A stretch of 64,000 nt of DNA from assembly GCA_030386875.1 (NCBI GenBank), contig CM059564.1, positions 42,552,075 to 42,616,074 of the forward strand, in the 5' to 3' direction. Shown here one piece after another: positions 33,720 to 46,312 of this stretch. A model generated the notes under the pieces. It saw nothing but the letters and a program-made list of their open reading frames with translations. It was not told where the DNA came from and did no database searches. The stretch is from Morinoia aosen. Its lineage: Eukaryota > Arthropoda > Malacostraca > Amphipoda > Talitridae. Position 1 is the first letter of the stretch. Each line of letters opens with the position of its first letter. A program made the position numbers and the translations under genes.

Positions 33720-34578
33720 TTGGATGTGACTGCATGACATTGGATGTGACTGCATGACAGTGGATGTGACTGCATGACATTGGATGTGACTGAATGACAG
33801 TGGATGTGACTGCATGACATTGGATGTGACTGCATGACATTGGATGTGACTGTATGACATTGGATGTGACTGCATGACATTGGATGTGACTACATGACAT
33901 TGGATGTGACTGCATGACATTGGATGTGACTGCATGACATTGGATGTGACTACATGACATTGGATGTGACTGCATGACACTGGATGTGACTGCATGACAT
34001 TGGATGTGACTGTATGACATTGGATGTGACTGCATGACATTGGATGTGACTACATGACATTGGATGTGACTGCATGACATTGGATGTGACTGCATGATAT
34101 TGGATGTGACTGCATGACATTGGATGTGACTGCATGCCATTGGATGTGACTGGATGACATTGGATGTGACTGCATGACATTGGATGTGACTGCATGACAT
34201 TGGATGTGACTGCATGACATTGGATGTGACTGCATAACATTGGATGTGACTGCATGACATTGGATGTGACTGCATGACATTGGATTTGACTGCATGCCAT
34301 TGGATTTGACTGCATGACATTGGATGTGACTGCATGACATTGAATGTGACTGCATGACATTGGATGTGACTGCATGACATTGAATGTGACTGCATGACAT
34401 TGGATGTGACTGCATGACATTGGATGTGACTGCATGACATTGGATGTGACTGCATGACGTTGGATGTGACTGCATGACATTGAATGTGACTGCATGACAT
34501 TGGATGTGACTGCATGACATTGGATGTGACTGCATGACATTGAATGTGACTGCATGACATTGGATGTGACCACATGAC
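33720..34578. repeat. 20-bp minisatellite, about 43 copies
   Basis: Consensus TGGATGTGACTGCATGACAT, very regular, with scattered single-base variants (TGAATGTGAC, TACATGACAT, TGACAG) and no length changes in phase. Because 20 is not a multiple of 3 and the unit has no stop on the minus strand, all three minus frames stay open, giving spurious proteins of up to 386 codons. Confidence 0.97.
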
Positions 34579-34860
34579 TAGGGAAGTAAGCGCACTTGGA
34601 CTGCGGTGAGCACCGTCAAGAAATCGAATAAGGAAAGGTGACCGGCATCCTGCAGTGCCCGGAATGGCCCACAGGAGCGCCGATAGAACTTTTACTGCCC
34701 TCAAAAAAGGGTCTGGAATGGGACAGGTTTTGTGGCCCTCAGGACCTGCCCTCACTGAGGCTGGGCCAGAAAAGATGGATGCTTGCGGTTGGATGTTCAT
34801 CCCGTAAGTGTCGAGGGAGATTTTTTGATGCGGAAATGAAAGATCATGACCAATACTAAA
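34579..34860. other. Unassigned GC-richer flank of the minisatellite
   Basis: Open on the minus strand into the array, without an ATG or recognised domain. Its right end carries ACCAATACTAAAC, part of the repeat family described next. Confidence 0.4.
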
Positions 34861-35058
34861 CCTTACATCCACCCTTTCAAAAGTAACTCCTCATGATCGG
34901 GATGTGGGAAATGATGGGATCAATACCAGGGAGGGATTGAGCCCTAAAGGGATTAAAGGATTAAGGGAGCAACACCAAAGGGATTAAGTCCTCTCAAAAG
35001 TAACTCCTGATGATCGGGATGCGGGAAATGATGGGATCATAACCGATGCTAAACCCTA
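34861..35058. repeat. Local ~90-bp repeat family, left cluster
   Basis: Two units share CTCAAAAGTAACTCCT, ATGATCGGGATG and GGGAAATGATGGGATCA, followed by words like ACCGATGCTAAACCCTA. More copies lie at 36,441-36,597. Confidence 0.85.
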
Positions 35059-35458
35059 GATGTTCTTTCTCAAGAAAGAAAGAAAAGAAAAACGGTTTAT
35101 TTCCAATAGAGATGGTACAAAAGTACCATCATTGGTTTTTAAAATATCTTAAAATTAATACACCTAGATGATACACACACACGAGTATTAAAAAACTCGT
35201 GTCACTAGTCAAAAGAAATGATTGAGGGCAATGAACTCCTAATCTAGCTTAATCTACATCTGATAATACATGTAATGAAACTTGTAAGAGATAACACAAT
35301 TTCATGGACGATGCATTTTCATTGTGGGGTGATAACACTTTTGACAGTTTACATGTACATGACATAAGACTTCGCAATTCTTGACGCCAGGAAATAATAT
35401 ATGAAATCGCTTGTTTCGGTCAATGTTCACAAGTGTCATTTTAAGGAAGCATAAAAAA

Positions 35459-35557
35459 AAAATATATATATATATACATAAATATATACCCACATACACA
35501 CATATGTACATGTACGTATGCATGTGTGTGTATATCCATACACACACTCACACACAT

Positions 35558-35590
<33 letters not shown>

Positions 35591-35595
35591 CACGT
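35459..35595. repeat. AT/CA dinucleotide tract
   Basis: (TA)n, mixed TACA/TGTA and (CA)n runs. All 60-80 codon frames over it on both strands are artefacts. Confidence 0.9.
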
Positions 35596-35904
35596 TTTAC
35601 GGCCATATGTGTGCCTAGGTTACGAAAAACACCGGTTTCGTTAACATGGACACACACGTGTGTACATATAAGCATGAGGACCAAGAAGATTATAGGTTTT
35701 GTATTTCTGATTCAACAATTTTAACATAACGGTCATTAGTTAACAAGCATTTTATTTAAAAATAAATGGATGATCGCACAACAAATGTATAGCTTTTACA
35801 TCAATGCTTTACAATACTAAAGATATGACGAGTTAGGTAATGTTACAAATTGAGAGTGCACTGAAAAAAAGACCATTATCTCTAGTAAAATGCTAGTTGT
35901 CAGT

Positions 35905-36000
35905 CTAGTACACACATATATGCACGTATACATGTAAATATTTACACATACACACGCACACATATACCCACGCACATATTTACACCTGACTCGTAAGCAC
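35905..36000. repeat. CA-rich degenerate tract
   Basis: TACACA/CGCACA-type simple sequence. Confidence 0.75.
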
Positions 36001-36310
36001 ACACAAATGCATTTCTATGCATCGAGGCAATACATACGCATTCTACAGAGTGTCATACGCATAGCGTGGACACGTACACATTTACACAAGTAAGCATGTA
36101 CGCAAATATCAGCGTAAACTAGTCAGTATAAACCAGAATTCCAATCGAGGGAAACGGAGAAAATATCTTTTATTATAGCATGAATTTTATAAAATTTCGT
36201 ACTAAAAATAGTGGCACAAAACAGTCTACTTAAGTCAGAAACATGAAAACGATTGTGGGACGTGAATAAGAAAGAAAACCTTAATGTCCTATAATGGTTT
36301 CATATTAGAG

Positions 36311-36339
<29 letters not shown>
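36311..36339. repeat. Poly(A) run, 29 bp
   Basis: Uninterrupted A29. It could be a retroposon tail, but no adjacent body or target duplication is evident. Confidence 0.9.
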
Positions 36340-36342
<3 letters not shown>

Positions 36343-36440
36343 CATTATCTTTGAAATATGGCGCAAATTGTCGTCAATTGATAAACAAACATAGGTATCA
36401 CATTATTATAAGCATATAACTATAAGCCGAATAAGTATAT

Positions 36441-36597
36441 TACTGCAAAAGTAACTTCTGATGATCGGGATGTGTGAAATGATGTTGTGAATGCTGGAAG
36501 TGAAGGATCCAGACCAATACTAAACATGACATCCATCCCCTCAAAAGTAACTCTTGATGATCGGGATGCTGGAAAAGAGAGGACCAAAACTAAATAT
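36441..36597. repeat. Local ~90-bp repeat family, right cluster
   Basis: Two units with CAAAAGTAACT.(C/T)TGATGATCGGGATG and ACCAATACTAAACATGACATCC, homologous to 34,861-35,058. Confidence 0.85.
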
Positions 36598-37404
36598 TTT
36601 ATAGTTGCAGAGGACACTTGAACGAATTTCCAAAATCAATCAGAAATTTAACGAATAGCGGATGTCTAGGCTCTAGATCGCACGTTATCATCAGTGTCTG
36701 AAAGTTTTGTAAAATTAACCTTCATTATTACCCACAAAAATATTAGTGAAGCACAAAAAGCTCAGCACAATGAAATCTGCGGTTTAGTTTTAATTTTATA
36801 CATAAAACTAAATCAGGGTGATTCATTTTCTACGACAGTTACTGGATAATAAGTTCAGTCATGCTCAACAAGGCCATATTGCTTATCCACAAACTAGCTA
36901 GTAGGCAGGCGTCCTAGCTAGGCGTCTTCTCCCATTTAATTCCTACACTCCCAACTCAGCCTAATCTTTAGTTATGGTTTGCCATCACTTTTCTGGAACT
37001 CATCCAACATTTAAGCTCGCCTTCTGAATAATTAAAACCTATTTCAGCTCGCGAAGAATATTTACTGCCGTAAATTTTTTTTTCCTTCACTGACATCAGT
37101 TCATTTCACCTACACTTAAATTTTTTCTTTAACACATGAACAAATCTGGCGATGTTTCTCGTTAATAACTAAAATTTAAGTACCTCAAATTCAACAGATT
37201 TTAGTCTTTACAAGATAAGTTGGTATCAGTGACAATTCAGTGCAAATCAACTAACTAACGTTTCATAAAACGTTATTTTATAGAGTTACTGTAGTCATTT
37301 TTTGATGACACCAGCTACATCTTGGCGCTATTTTGTTAATATATTATAATTAATCAGTGTTTCACGGTTATATTAAAAATTAACATTATAGAACCAACTG
37401 AGAC
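36598..37404. other. Unassigned AT-rich stretch
   Basis: Nothing recognised. Confidence 0.45.
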
Positions 37405-37720
37405 AAGAACGCAGTATTTTTCTTTCGGAGCATTCCATTTAATCCTGAATGGTAAGGAGATTCCAATAGTCATTCAAATACCCTTTCAGATCAGGACGTC
37501 GTATTTTTCAATCGGACTATCGCATTTAATCCAAAAGAATTGAGAGATTTGAATTGAAATTCTAGCTCTAACTCAGATTAGGACACAGCATTTTCTTTTT
37601 GCAGTATCCCATTTAATCGAAAATGGTTAGACGATTTCCTTACTTTCCAAAGGACATTTTCTTATTGCTGTACCCCATTTAATTCAAAATGGTTGGGAGA
37701 CTCCCTTCCTTTCTGAGCTG
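37405..37720. repeat. Degenerate ~80-bp tandem repeat, 4 copies
   Basis: Units contain GCA.TTTTC, a CCCATTTAAT word, CAAAATGGTT and GGAGA.T(C/T)CC. Confidence 0.7.
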
Positions 37721-39374
37721 AGCACTGATGCGACACCACCACTCGTCACGGTTCTAGCTGGAGGCGGTGAGTGCTTTTATACACAGACCTCGAGAATACG
37801 TCAGAAACAGTCCCATCACAGCCTTAGGAAATGTCTTGCGCTGTCATTGATGGTGCTGCAGCAAATCAAAGAATCGTATCGGAAATCTAGTAGAAAACTC
37901 ACATTGAAGTGTGAGCTTCGTATTTTAGATACCTAATCAACTTTGGATGCCCTTGCTAATGTCAAAATACCTGTAAATGAAAGTAAGTAAATTCCTTTCA
38001 TATGTCTCATTAGCGTTCATGAAACAATGAAATATTCATTTAATGTTTAACGTATGCTTTCATCCCGTTTCTGGCGAAAACTACAGGTCATGATACATAT
38101 AGTGTGCTTTCATCTGTTTTATGGGGAAAAATATAGGTCATGGATGGTATGAGTGTTATGAAGATGCTAACAATGATTAATCATCACGGGAAAGAGGGCG
38201 AAGATTGTTTGTCAGGTGAGGGTGTTGCAGTGGCTTAACTTTGCACATTTCGGAGGGTGTTGAACATCCCTGTTATCGCCCGACCCTGAGGAGAGCTGTC
38301 TGAAGAGAGCTGTTAAAGGGCATAGGGAAGAGAGATAGAGGAGGCATGTGTTCTCTTCACCAGTCTGCCCACAGAGTTTATGCCCTTAGTAACCTCAGGT
38401 CATCTTACAACTACGTAAAAATTTACGACTACTTCCACGTACTCACGCGAGCGTAAAGCTTGCCGTAATTGCTGCTCACACATCGCTCATGCTCGAGTTT
38501 TCGGGTATGCCAGAAAATTTGTTACGCCTTCACGTTGATCGTGATGGGCTTATTTAGAATCTGTTGCCCGTTCAGAGATTTTGCTTTGAAAATAATGCAA
38601 ATTATCTTGTCGTCGTTATTTATGAACTTGGCTTACAGTGAAAATTGAGTTTTAATTAGCGGTGTGAAACATCAGTGTTAATGTCAATCAGATGTTTTCG
38701 CTTATGTTTTCGAGTGGCGTTATTTTGGAAGTAAATTGTTTTAATATTTCACTGATATTATTTATTTTACTTGATAGCATATATAAATTTATAAATGGCT
38801 TCTGCTTGTGCTGTTAACGAATTCAACTAGCACAAGTTGATTTGATAAGCACAAGTGGTGCTATTTAAGTAAATCGGTCTAATTAAAAAGTACCTTATAG
38901 TCAAAAGTGCAAGTTTTTAAACTTCTTTTTGCATCACAATTCCACGAGTCTAATAATTAAATAAAAAGTGTTGTTTAGGAAAGCCTTTCCGACTTTTGCT
39001 TAAACAGAATAAGCCCGTAGCTCATGAAAACAAATTCCGAATTAACTTTACTGAAGGGCCTTACAATTTAATTACTTTCCTTAGCCATTACCAGACTAAT
39101 GGCTTGCAGTGAGGCTCCCAAGGGAATGCCCGATTTAATGATAGCTGCTGAATGTTAAATATCTCACAATTGAACTGAAGACGGCAAACACCATACCCGA
39201 TTTACCCAAACCTCGAAATCATCGACGATAAATTGCAAATTTAGATTGCTGCTTCGTTGAAGGGACTGATATTTGTTTTCATAAAGATCATTTGATTGCG
39301 AGAGAGTCCCTGCTATGCAACCTTCTCCTTTCCAGTACTTCTAATTACTGAAATGAACTTCGGTTTAAGAGCAG
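37721..39374. other. Unassigned stretch
   Basis: No gene seen. A ~51-bp direct duplication lies near 38,050-38,145 (GCTTTCATC, then AGGTCATG). Confidence 0.45.
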
Positions 39375-39612
39375 GTTAATGGAGAAGTACGGATAAAAGC
39401 TGAAGTACGGTTTAGAAGTACGGGTAAAAGCCGAAGTACGGACTACAGTTAAGAGCCGAAGTACGGTTAAGAAGTATGGTTAAGAGCCTAAGCACGGTTA
39501 AGAACTATGGTTAAGAGCCAAAGCACGGTTAGGAACTACGGTTGAGAGCCGAAGTACGGTTTAGAAGTACGGTTAAGAGCCGAAGCACGGTTTAGAAGTA
39601 CGGTTAGGAGCC
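39375..39612. repeat. ~31-bp tandem repeat, about 8 copies
   Basis: Units combine GGTTAAGAGCCGAAGTACGG and TTTAGAAGTAC, with GTACGG/GCACGG variants. Confidence 0.85.
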
Positions 39613-39693
39613 ACTGAAATTTTAATCATATTCACTAGCGTTGTCTTTGTTTAGCATTTCCCTCGTACGAAACTGCTTGTGATGGCAGTAGAT

Positions 39694-40083
39694 TTATTTC
39701 ACAGCTGAACGTCGGACGCGATTCTTCAAGTCTCGCATTGCGCCGGGACCACGTGGTCCATAATTACATTGTTTGAATTGCAGCTCCTCAGGGTCGTAAA
39801 ACAACTCAAATAAGCTGGCGGCCGAGGACGCTCTGCTCGGAACTGAGGCGCCTCTTGCAATGAGCTGAAACATATCAGATGGCAGACCCAAGCAAGTCTT
39901 GCCTTGTTCCAGACATTCAAACATTTTGATGAGTTCTTTGGCTTCCCAGAACTCAGAGCTACAACTTCCAGCAGAACAATTGAGGCTACTGTTGGCCAAC
40001 ACAAAGCTGGTCTATTCTTCCCCACTCTTCACGTTTGGGCACAGCCCTCTCATAGTCCCTCCCCCACTTTCATATCGCAAGCT
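39694..40083 (-). other. Candidate coding exon, unknown protein
   Basis: A strong acceptor-like motif (TTTTCTTTTTGTTTAG) ends at 40,084 on the minus strand. From 40,083 one frame runs 23 codons to a TAG, then about 105 more codons in the same frame to a TAA at 39,694. That stop overlaps an AATAAA-like signal. The downstream peptide is protein-like (FWEAKELIKMFECLEQG, then SLFELFYDPEEL, then CNYGPRGPGAMRDLKNR). Without an assumed readthrough, the first ATG leaves about 76 residues. The plus strand is also open for about 168 codons (39,847-40,353), so direction is uncertain. Could be a terminal exon, a decayed exon, or chance. Confidence 0.3.
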
Positions 40084-41274
40084 CTAAACAAAAAGAAAAC
40101 AAGACACTTGTTCGTTTTTTTTTGGTGCTGGCTACGCGTCTTGACGAAAAAAGTTATAGTATTGCCTGCTGTTCAGTCTCCCAATTGTATTTTGTCTGGC
40201 GTCCATTGTTCCACTTTCGAAATTTTTGAAGTTAATAATTTAGGTTCGTGCGATGTTTTAGTTTATTTGGCAACATTTAATTTTCAGGTTCAAATGCATT
40301 ATGGGTGTTCCATTATAAAAAATATTAGAGGAATTCTCCAATTCATGTCATAAACCTGAATTTGACCTCAGCTCTCTAAACAGCTAGAATCCAGTCCTTG
40401 TTTTAGTTAGCATCTTCTAAAACTGAACTGATGAACACTTGATAGCGCCATATTTTGATGAAAGAAAGTAAAACCGTTTATTTTTAAAATTATAAAACAT
40501 GAGATGCTTAGAACATATCGGACTTTAAAAGTTTCTTAATATAAAGGTCCGTAATTGATAGACAAACCCTACGTGGCGTACTATTAGTCAACAGAGAATT
40601 CCTGCACAACTTGAGTTTTGTGAGCCTGCGCACAAGCTGAACTGCAGCAGCAAGAGTCATGCTTGGCAGCGCTTCATTTCCTGCCGTGTTTTGCTTGCCG
40701 GTCCGAGCCCAACTTTTCTGGAAGCGACCGAGTCAGAAATGTGCAGAGCTTCGACCTTCAGACTCACGGCCCTGTCCCTGCTCGGCTGCAGTAACATCTC
40801 TCCTTCCCTTTTTGGAATTCAAGGCGAATGCTTTTCTTTTTGCCGCAACTAAATTTATGTCACTTTCTGCTTAAGCTTCATGCAGTTCTTCTTGAGCAGC
40901 AAAAGGGTTAATTTTTCTCGTAAACTGAGAGTGTATATTTTTCCAGCTGCTGTAAGGTTTATTTCTAGGTCATGAAGGGAGGAGAGTCCCAGAAAACTTT
41001 CAGGCTCTAATTTTGAATGGGAGTAATTTTCTTAGATCATATTTTACACTCCCACAGCGGTTAAAATCCAAAAATTTATGCGCAATGTTTAATTGTATTA
41101 TAGGATTAACTTTTCTGACTTGAACTTATCATTCACATAAAAAATACTCTAAGAGAAGCTTAAAACTCTGTCCGAATTCTGTATTTGTGTTTTTTAGTAC
41201 ACCGAAAGTTTAACTCCTAACCAGCTAATTTCTCTGAGGATATTTAAACTTGTATACATGTTTGTTTATATTGT
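40084..41274. other. Unassigned stretch
   Basis: GC-richer around 40,620-40,880, with a 71-codon ATG frame at 40,659-40,874 (plus) of no recognised family. Near 40,461 the words GAAAGAAAGTAAAACCG and TTTATTT resemble 35,080-35,110, possibly two antisense 3' ends of one retroposon family (weak). Confidence 0.35.
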
Positions 41275-41665
41275 TCAATGATGTTGGGTAGATCTGATAC
41301 AACCAGTAGTTGAGTAAGCAAATTTAAATACTCAATGATGTTAGGTAGATAAACATACGAACGGTTTTGATTATGTAAAGTTGATTATTATTCAATGATG
41401 TAAGGTAGATAACATACGAACGGTTTTGATTATATAAAGTTAATTATTATTCAATGGTGTAAGGTAGATAACATACGAACGGTTTTGATTATATAAAGTT
41501 AATTATTATTCAATGGTGTAAGGTAGATAACATACGAACGGTTTTGATTATATAAAGTTAATTATTATTCAATGGTGTGAGGTAGATAACATACGAACGG
41601 TTTTGATTATATAAAGTTAATTATTATTCAATGGTGTTAGGTAGGTAAAATACAAACAGTAGTAT
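41275..41665. repeat. 59-bp tandem repeat, about 6.5 copies
   Basis: Units contain AGGTAGATAACATACGAACG, GTTTTGATTATATAAAG and TTAATTATTATTCAATG. The central four are almost identical; the outer copies are diverged. Confidence 0.95.
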
Positions 41666-44600
41666 GCGAATTCAATCCGAATTCATTGACATGTTTATGA
41701 TATGATGCAATACAGAAATTAGTTCGACAGATCATATAAGTGAGTGCGCGTATTAAAAATATGTTAAATTGAAGCGTCTTGTAAATTCAACATTTACGTG
41801 TCCCATTCATTGCTACCATGAGTGCAAAGCGTCCGTGGCTATCGCTTTGATGTACATTCACTAGTTACAAAATGGAAAGCAACCGTCAATATTAAGAGCC
41901 CGTCTTTTACCATGGAATCCTGAAAATTTTTTTAAAATGTAATAGTTTCTGTATGGAAAAAAATGAATTTCACGTAGATATAAAAATTCCAATTAATCTT
42001 CAAATCTGTGGGTTGTCGCGCATAAATAGAAAAATTTTCCACGTATAAATGTCAAAAACATTTTTTTCAATGAACAATATGTTTTATAAGATTTAGATCA
42101 TGAAACGAAACTTGTGTTCAAGCCTTAGACGTTGGTAGAAATTATTTTTGACGTGTGAATTCAAGGCTTCTAGGTTTGTCTTTACTAAAAACTTAGAGTA
42201 ATTATTTTTCCGCAAAAATTCAGCCAAATTAGAGATCTTTAGCTTGAAAAAGAAAACCTGACAACCCTGCCAGTAACACAAACACAGTCAGCTCCGATCA
42301 AATTGCTCTTAAGTTGGCTTCATTTAAGTTAATCATGAGGCGTAAGTTAATCAATGGGATTACGTTTGTTAGATTTGGGGCATTTTACGATATGTTGTTT
42401 GGTGCCCCTGGAAGAATATTGTTAGGTTACCTGAGCTACAGATAGGCCTTCTGGACTTCTATCTTGCATGTCCACTTCGCATCTTTCCGTTTTCATGTGT
42501 TTTCGCTATCTATATTTTCCTCCGCTCCCTTCCTAAGTTGCAGTTTCTATGCGTAGGGTATACTGTGTTGGAACACAATTTGTGCCGCAATTTCCCCGTT
42601 TCCTACTCTACACACTAAATGGACCATTCTCTGTTATGATAACCTTTGTTGTGGTTAGCAAGTTTTAAGATAACTAATTTAACAATGATAATAGCTGACA
42701 TCGTGTAGTTACGGAAGGAAGGCGTGATGATCGTAGAGAGTCAGGGATACCCTCATGGGCACATATATTTATTGCAAGAACCGATATCAGTTCATTTTCA
42801 ACTAAAGGTAAGCTCTATAAATTGCTTTATGCGTTGAGAAACCCACAGATTTTGATTGGTATGACAGCCAATGCTGGTGTTCATAGCAACGGAAAGTGGT
42901 CCACATTCATTGTAAAATAGGTCGGATCAGAAGAAATGTTATTGATTGAAACTTTTCACAAACTATGTACACAAACAAGCTAGTGATAATGATAATTTTA
43001 GTATTTAAAGTGCATGTTAAAAATTTGGTGTCTTTCTTTCTTAAGTTAACAGTGAAGCGATTTTAAAAGACGATAAAAAAAGGGAAGGTCTTATGCCATT
43101 GATGCGCACAATTGAAAATCACGATTGGTGGGCGGATGATGCTGAATCCAGCGATCGTACGATGTTTTTCAATCTAGAGAAAAATCCAACTGCATAATAA
43201 ATATTGTACCTAATTAAGTACGGTAGAAGAACAAATGAGGCACCTGCTAATGCTTGGACCAGATTCAATGACGCAAGTTGCTAATCACACGAAGTATCAA
43301 TTTTCGACTTTCATTTCACGTGATGTGAGAAATGAGAAATCTGAGCCTGTAATGTTACAACTCAACTTCTCCTTCACTTTTTTTAGGTTTTCCCAAAGGT
43401 GTCATGTTGAAATAGGGCAAAAAGATAAGTTTTGTTCGTTTTGACCAATCACCAAACTTTCGGGGAAGAATTGTGCACCCAGCTTGGAAAAATAAAACAG
43501 TCTTTTTGCCAGCCGTGCTTTCTCTCAAAAAAGCCACTCGACACCAGGGCTCGCATGTACCTGCAGTTCGCTCATCTTACATGCTAGAATTGTTTGAAAA
43601 AAAAGACATGAGAAGAAGTAAAGATTCTGTCACAATGGCCAATTACAGTCTTCTATGCTTAAAATGAAGTCGTATAGACTAATGCACACAAAGAGGTTTC
43701 CCTCTCGAAATGATGACACCACAACTTTGAATTGAAGCGTAATTTTACTTTATGTATGATTGGAACGTGATGAATCAAGCAGCCATGCATCTTGACAATT
43801 TTGAGGTTTTTGTGAGGGTTCGAAGTTGCTGAGCTGTAAAAATAATTCCTGCTGGCATGCCGTAGTCACGCCTGGCGTTCAAGCCTAATTGCTTCACCGA
43901 GACGATAGCTCTCGAAAGTGTATAGGCTGACATGCCTTTCCTTTAGGAAAATGTATGTATCTCTCATAAAACAATTCACCCCTCTGGATGAGCGGAAATT
44001 TCATAAGAATATTTTTACAAGCCTTTGCATCAGCACAATAATTATTTCGGTGCATTATGGTTCATCTGAAAGACTTTACATTTTTTCAGATTTTAAGAAA
44101 TTTTGAGTTTTTCCTTTTCAACGCGCACTTGATTTTATGGCAGTAAGGCCACTTGCTCCCTGTTTTCGTTGCTGACTAGAATTTACAACTTCCAAGTGTA
44201 TATTTTAGGTTGTTTCAATCATCTCTCAGTCATTAGATTGCGTGCGTCTGTAATTCCTGGAAAAAATTCAAAGCGTAGAAAATTTTCCGGTATTTTAGGA
44301 TTGAACTTATCTCGAGACCTAACGATTTCAATGTTGTGTCAATGCAGATTTTATCTGGGCCTGTTTCAATGGAGGCAAAATTATCATCACTGCCAATTAA
44401 ATAAATTTTAAAGAATGCAGGCTTGTAAAATTTGCGCATATGAATCTGGCTTTATGAAATTGCGTCGAACGAGCGCGTATCATGTGCTTGGCACTGCTCA
44501 ATACGTACGTGTAAGCCATATAACTGAGCTCAGTGTGTAGCGATCTACAGGGTGTAATAGTCAATCTTGCATTTATTTATGAGAAGGACGTGAATAAAAT

Positions 44601-44677
44601 AAATGCATATATTTTTGAAAATTTTATTGCGACTATCTTTTTTTCTCTTATTAGTTTCTATTATTTCATTATTTATA
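41666..44677. other. Unassigned AT-rich stretch
   Basis: No supported gene, RNA or repeat. Several 60-85 codon frames (42,093-42,281; 43,235-43,667; 43,918-44,439; 44,533-44,790) have no recognisable domain. Confidence 0.45.
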
Positions 44678-44885
44678 TCTACTACTATCTTGTTCATCGT
44701 AATGAGTCTACTACTATCTTATCAATTGTTATGAGTCGACTACTATCATCAATTGTTGTGAGTCTAATGCTATCTTATTCATTGTTATGAGTCTATTACT
44801 ACCATCTTATCAATTGTTATGAGTCTACTACTATCTTATTCATTGTTATGAGTTTATTACTACTCTCTTATTAATTGTTACATTT
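44678..44885. repeat. ~28-34 bp tandem repeat, about 7 copies
   Basis: Units of GAGTCTACTACTATCTTAT with CAATTGTTAT or TCATTGTTAT. Confidence 0.85.
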
Positions 44886-45209
44886 CAATTATGAATCATC
44901 TTATAACAGTAACAACAACTCGCCCGGACGAATTTATAGGCTTCCAAAACCTTCTCTAAAATGAAGAATTGAATCTCGCATCTGTACGTACATTTAAAGG
45001 CTTCAGCTGTCACACCGCCCACAACAGCCTAGGCTGTTCGACTCAATCGTCCTCCACTTAAGGTTCTCCTCGAAAACTCACTCGGACTTTGATGAGTTTT
45101 AGAGCGAGTTTTTGTCAGGCTTTGATGGAGAGGGTCGGCCAGTAAATGCTATGGGTGAAGTTTAACCAACGTAGGGCATTTGACCGGGGCTCCCTCATCG
45201 CTGACGTAC

Positions 45210-45490
45210 GATAGCGACTTTACCTCTAGATAGGTTATGTGCCTTCTGGTCGAGGAATGTTCTGAAGTGTTATTCTGCCCAAAAGATGCAAAATTAGAGA
45301 AACATGCTGCTCAGGGCTTGTGTATTTTTCCGAAAAAGTGAATGATAGCGATTCTAGCTCTAGATAGGATATGTGCCTCCTGGTCTTCCTGGTCGAGGAC
45401 GTTCTTAAGTATTATTCTGTCCAAAAAGTTAGCTAAGAGAGAACATGCTTCTCAGGGATTGTAATTTTTCAGAAAAGGGGATGACTTTAA
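45210..45490 (+). repeat. Direct duplication, ~135 bp x 2
   Basis: Both copies carry CTCTAGATAGG.TATGTGCC, TGGTCGAGGA.GTTCT, TATTCTG.CCAAAA and CATGCT.CTCAGGG. Copy B repeats TCTTCCTGG internally. Confidence 0.85.
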
Positions 45491-46046
45491 GCTCTAACAG
45501 TTGCCAATTCTCACGAAAATTTTTTAGGCTAGATTTTCTCATTCAACAAAGCATTTTTTTTCTGTGTGTGATTTTTTTTGTGCAAATTTACACGCATTGA
45601 ATTATTTTGAATCGAATCTACTCAGTAACATAACGCGAAGTCATTTATTCGGTTCACTCGCAACTAATTCGTATTTTTCGTTCAGTATTTTATATTTCGG
45701 ACTCGAGTTCCGGATTGCTCTACCATGCCTATTTTCACTAAGTAAATTCTAATTCTGAGAGCTACGTTTCCAGCTCAGATGAAATTCCTCATTTAAAGAA
45801 GAAAATTTGAACATGGACAATTCATCCTGAATTTTTTCCATTGTCTCTCAGACGGTTCTCAATTGAGTAACTCTATTGTCTTTCCGCATTCTCAAAATGG
45901 AACCTTATAAAACAGCGCAGTAAAACCAAAATATCTAAAAGCTTCTAGCGCTACTACGAATAAACTCAAATAACAAACAACGAATGGAAGGTTCCCTATA
46001 ATTCTCGGAACTCAGATGCTACGAGCGCTGCGGATTCTTTAGAATT

Positions 46047-46312
46047 TCAGCGGTTCAGATCTCGAAGGCAAACAGAACACCTGAGACGGAGCAGCAATAA
46101 GAGAGCGCTGATCCCCAGAAGCTGTCCCATTGCCAATATTGAATCACACCTGCGACTCATCCAACGACTGCAGCGTTCGTTGATTGCTTTGCCGAGTAGA
46201 TGCAGGAAAGTAAACAAAAATAATGGACCAATGAGGGCCCCCATCAAAAATGTTGCGCCAGGCTGCAAAGTTACGATATATTCGGCCGGGGAGTCCAATC
46301 TGCAGCAACTGT
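46047..46312 (-). other. Candidate coding exon with membrane segments
   Basis: A strong acceptor-like motif, CAACTTTTTCATTACCTTAG, ends at 46,313 on the minus strand, and the frame is open from there to a TGA at 46,047. The peptide has a double Cys near its start, a ~25-residue hydrophobic segment (FLMGALIGPLFLFTFLHLL), a basic/Cys stretch (ERCSRWMSRRC) and a second hydrophobic run (ISALLLLLRL). A donor-like CAG/GTGTGA at 46,149 would give a 163-bp internal exon with one membrane span. No family recognised; no partner exon joined with confidence. Confidence 0.33.

Noticed and set aside
33720-34578. CRISPR-like array
   Set aside because: Units abut with no unique spacers, and the context is eukaryotic.
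33690-34872. Minus frames of 72-386 codons with an HPMSCSHIQCHAVTSNV-type repeat
   Set aside because: Produced by a stop-free 20-bp unit read in three frames; no ATG start at the long frame's beginning and no domain.
35302-35724. ORFs over the dinucleotide tracts
   Set aside because: Low-complexity translations of CA/TA repeats on both strands.
36311-36339. Retroposon 3' tail
   Set aside because: An A29 run alone, with no adjacent retroposon body or target duplication.
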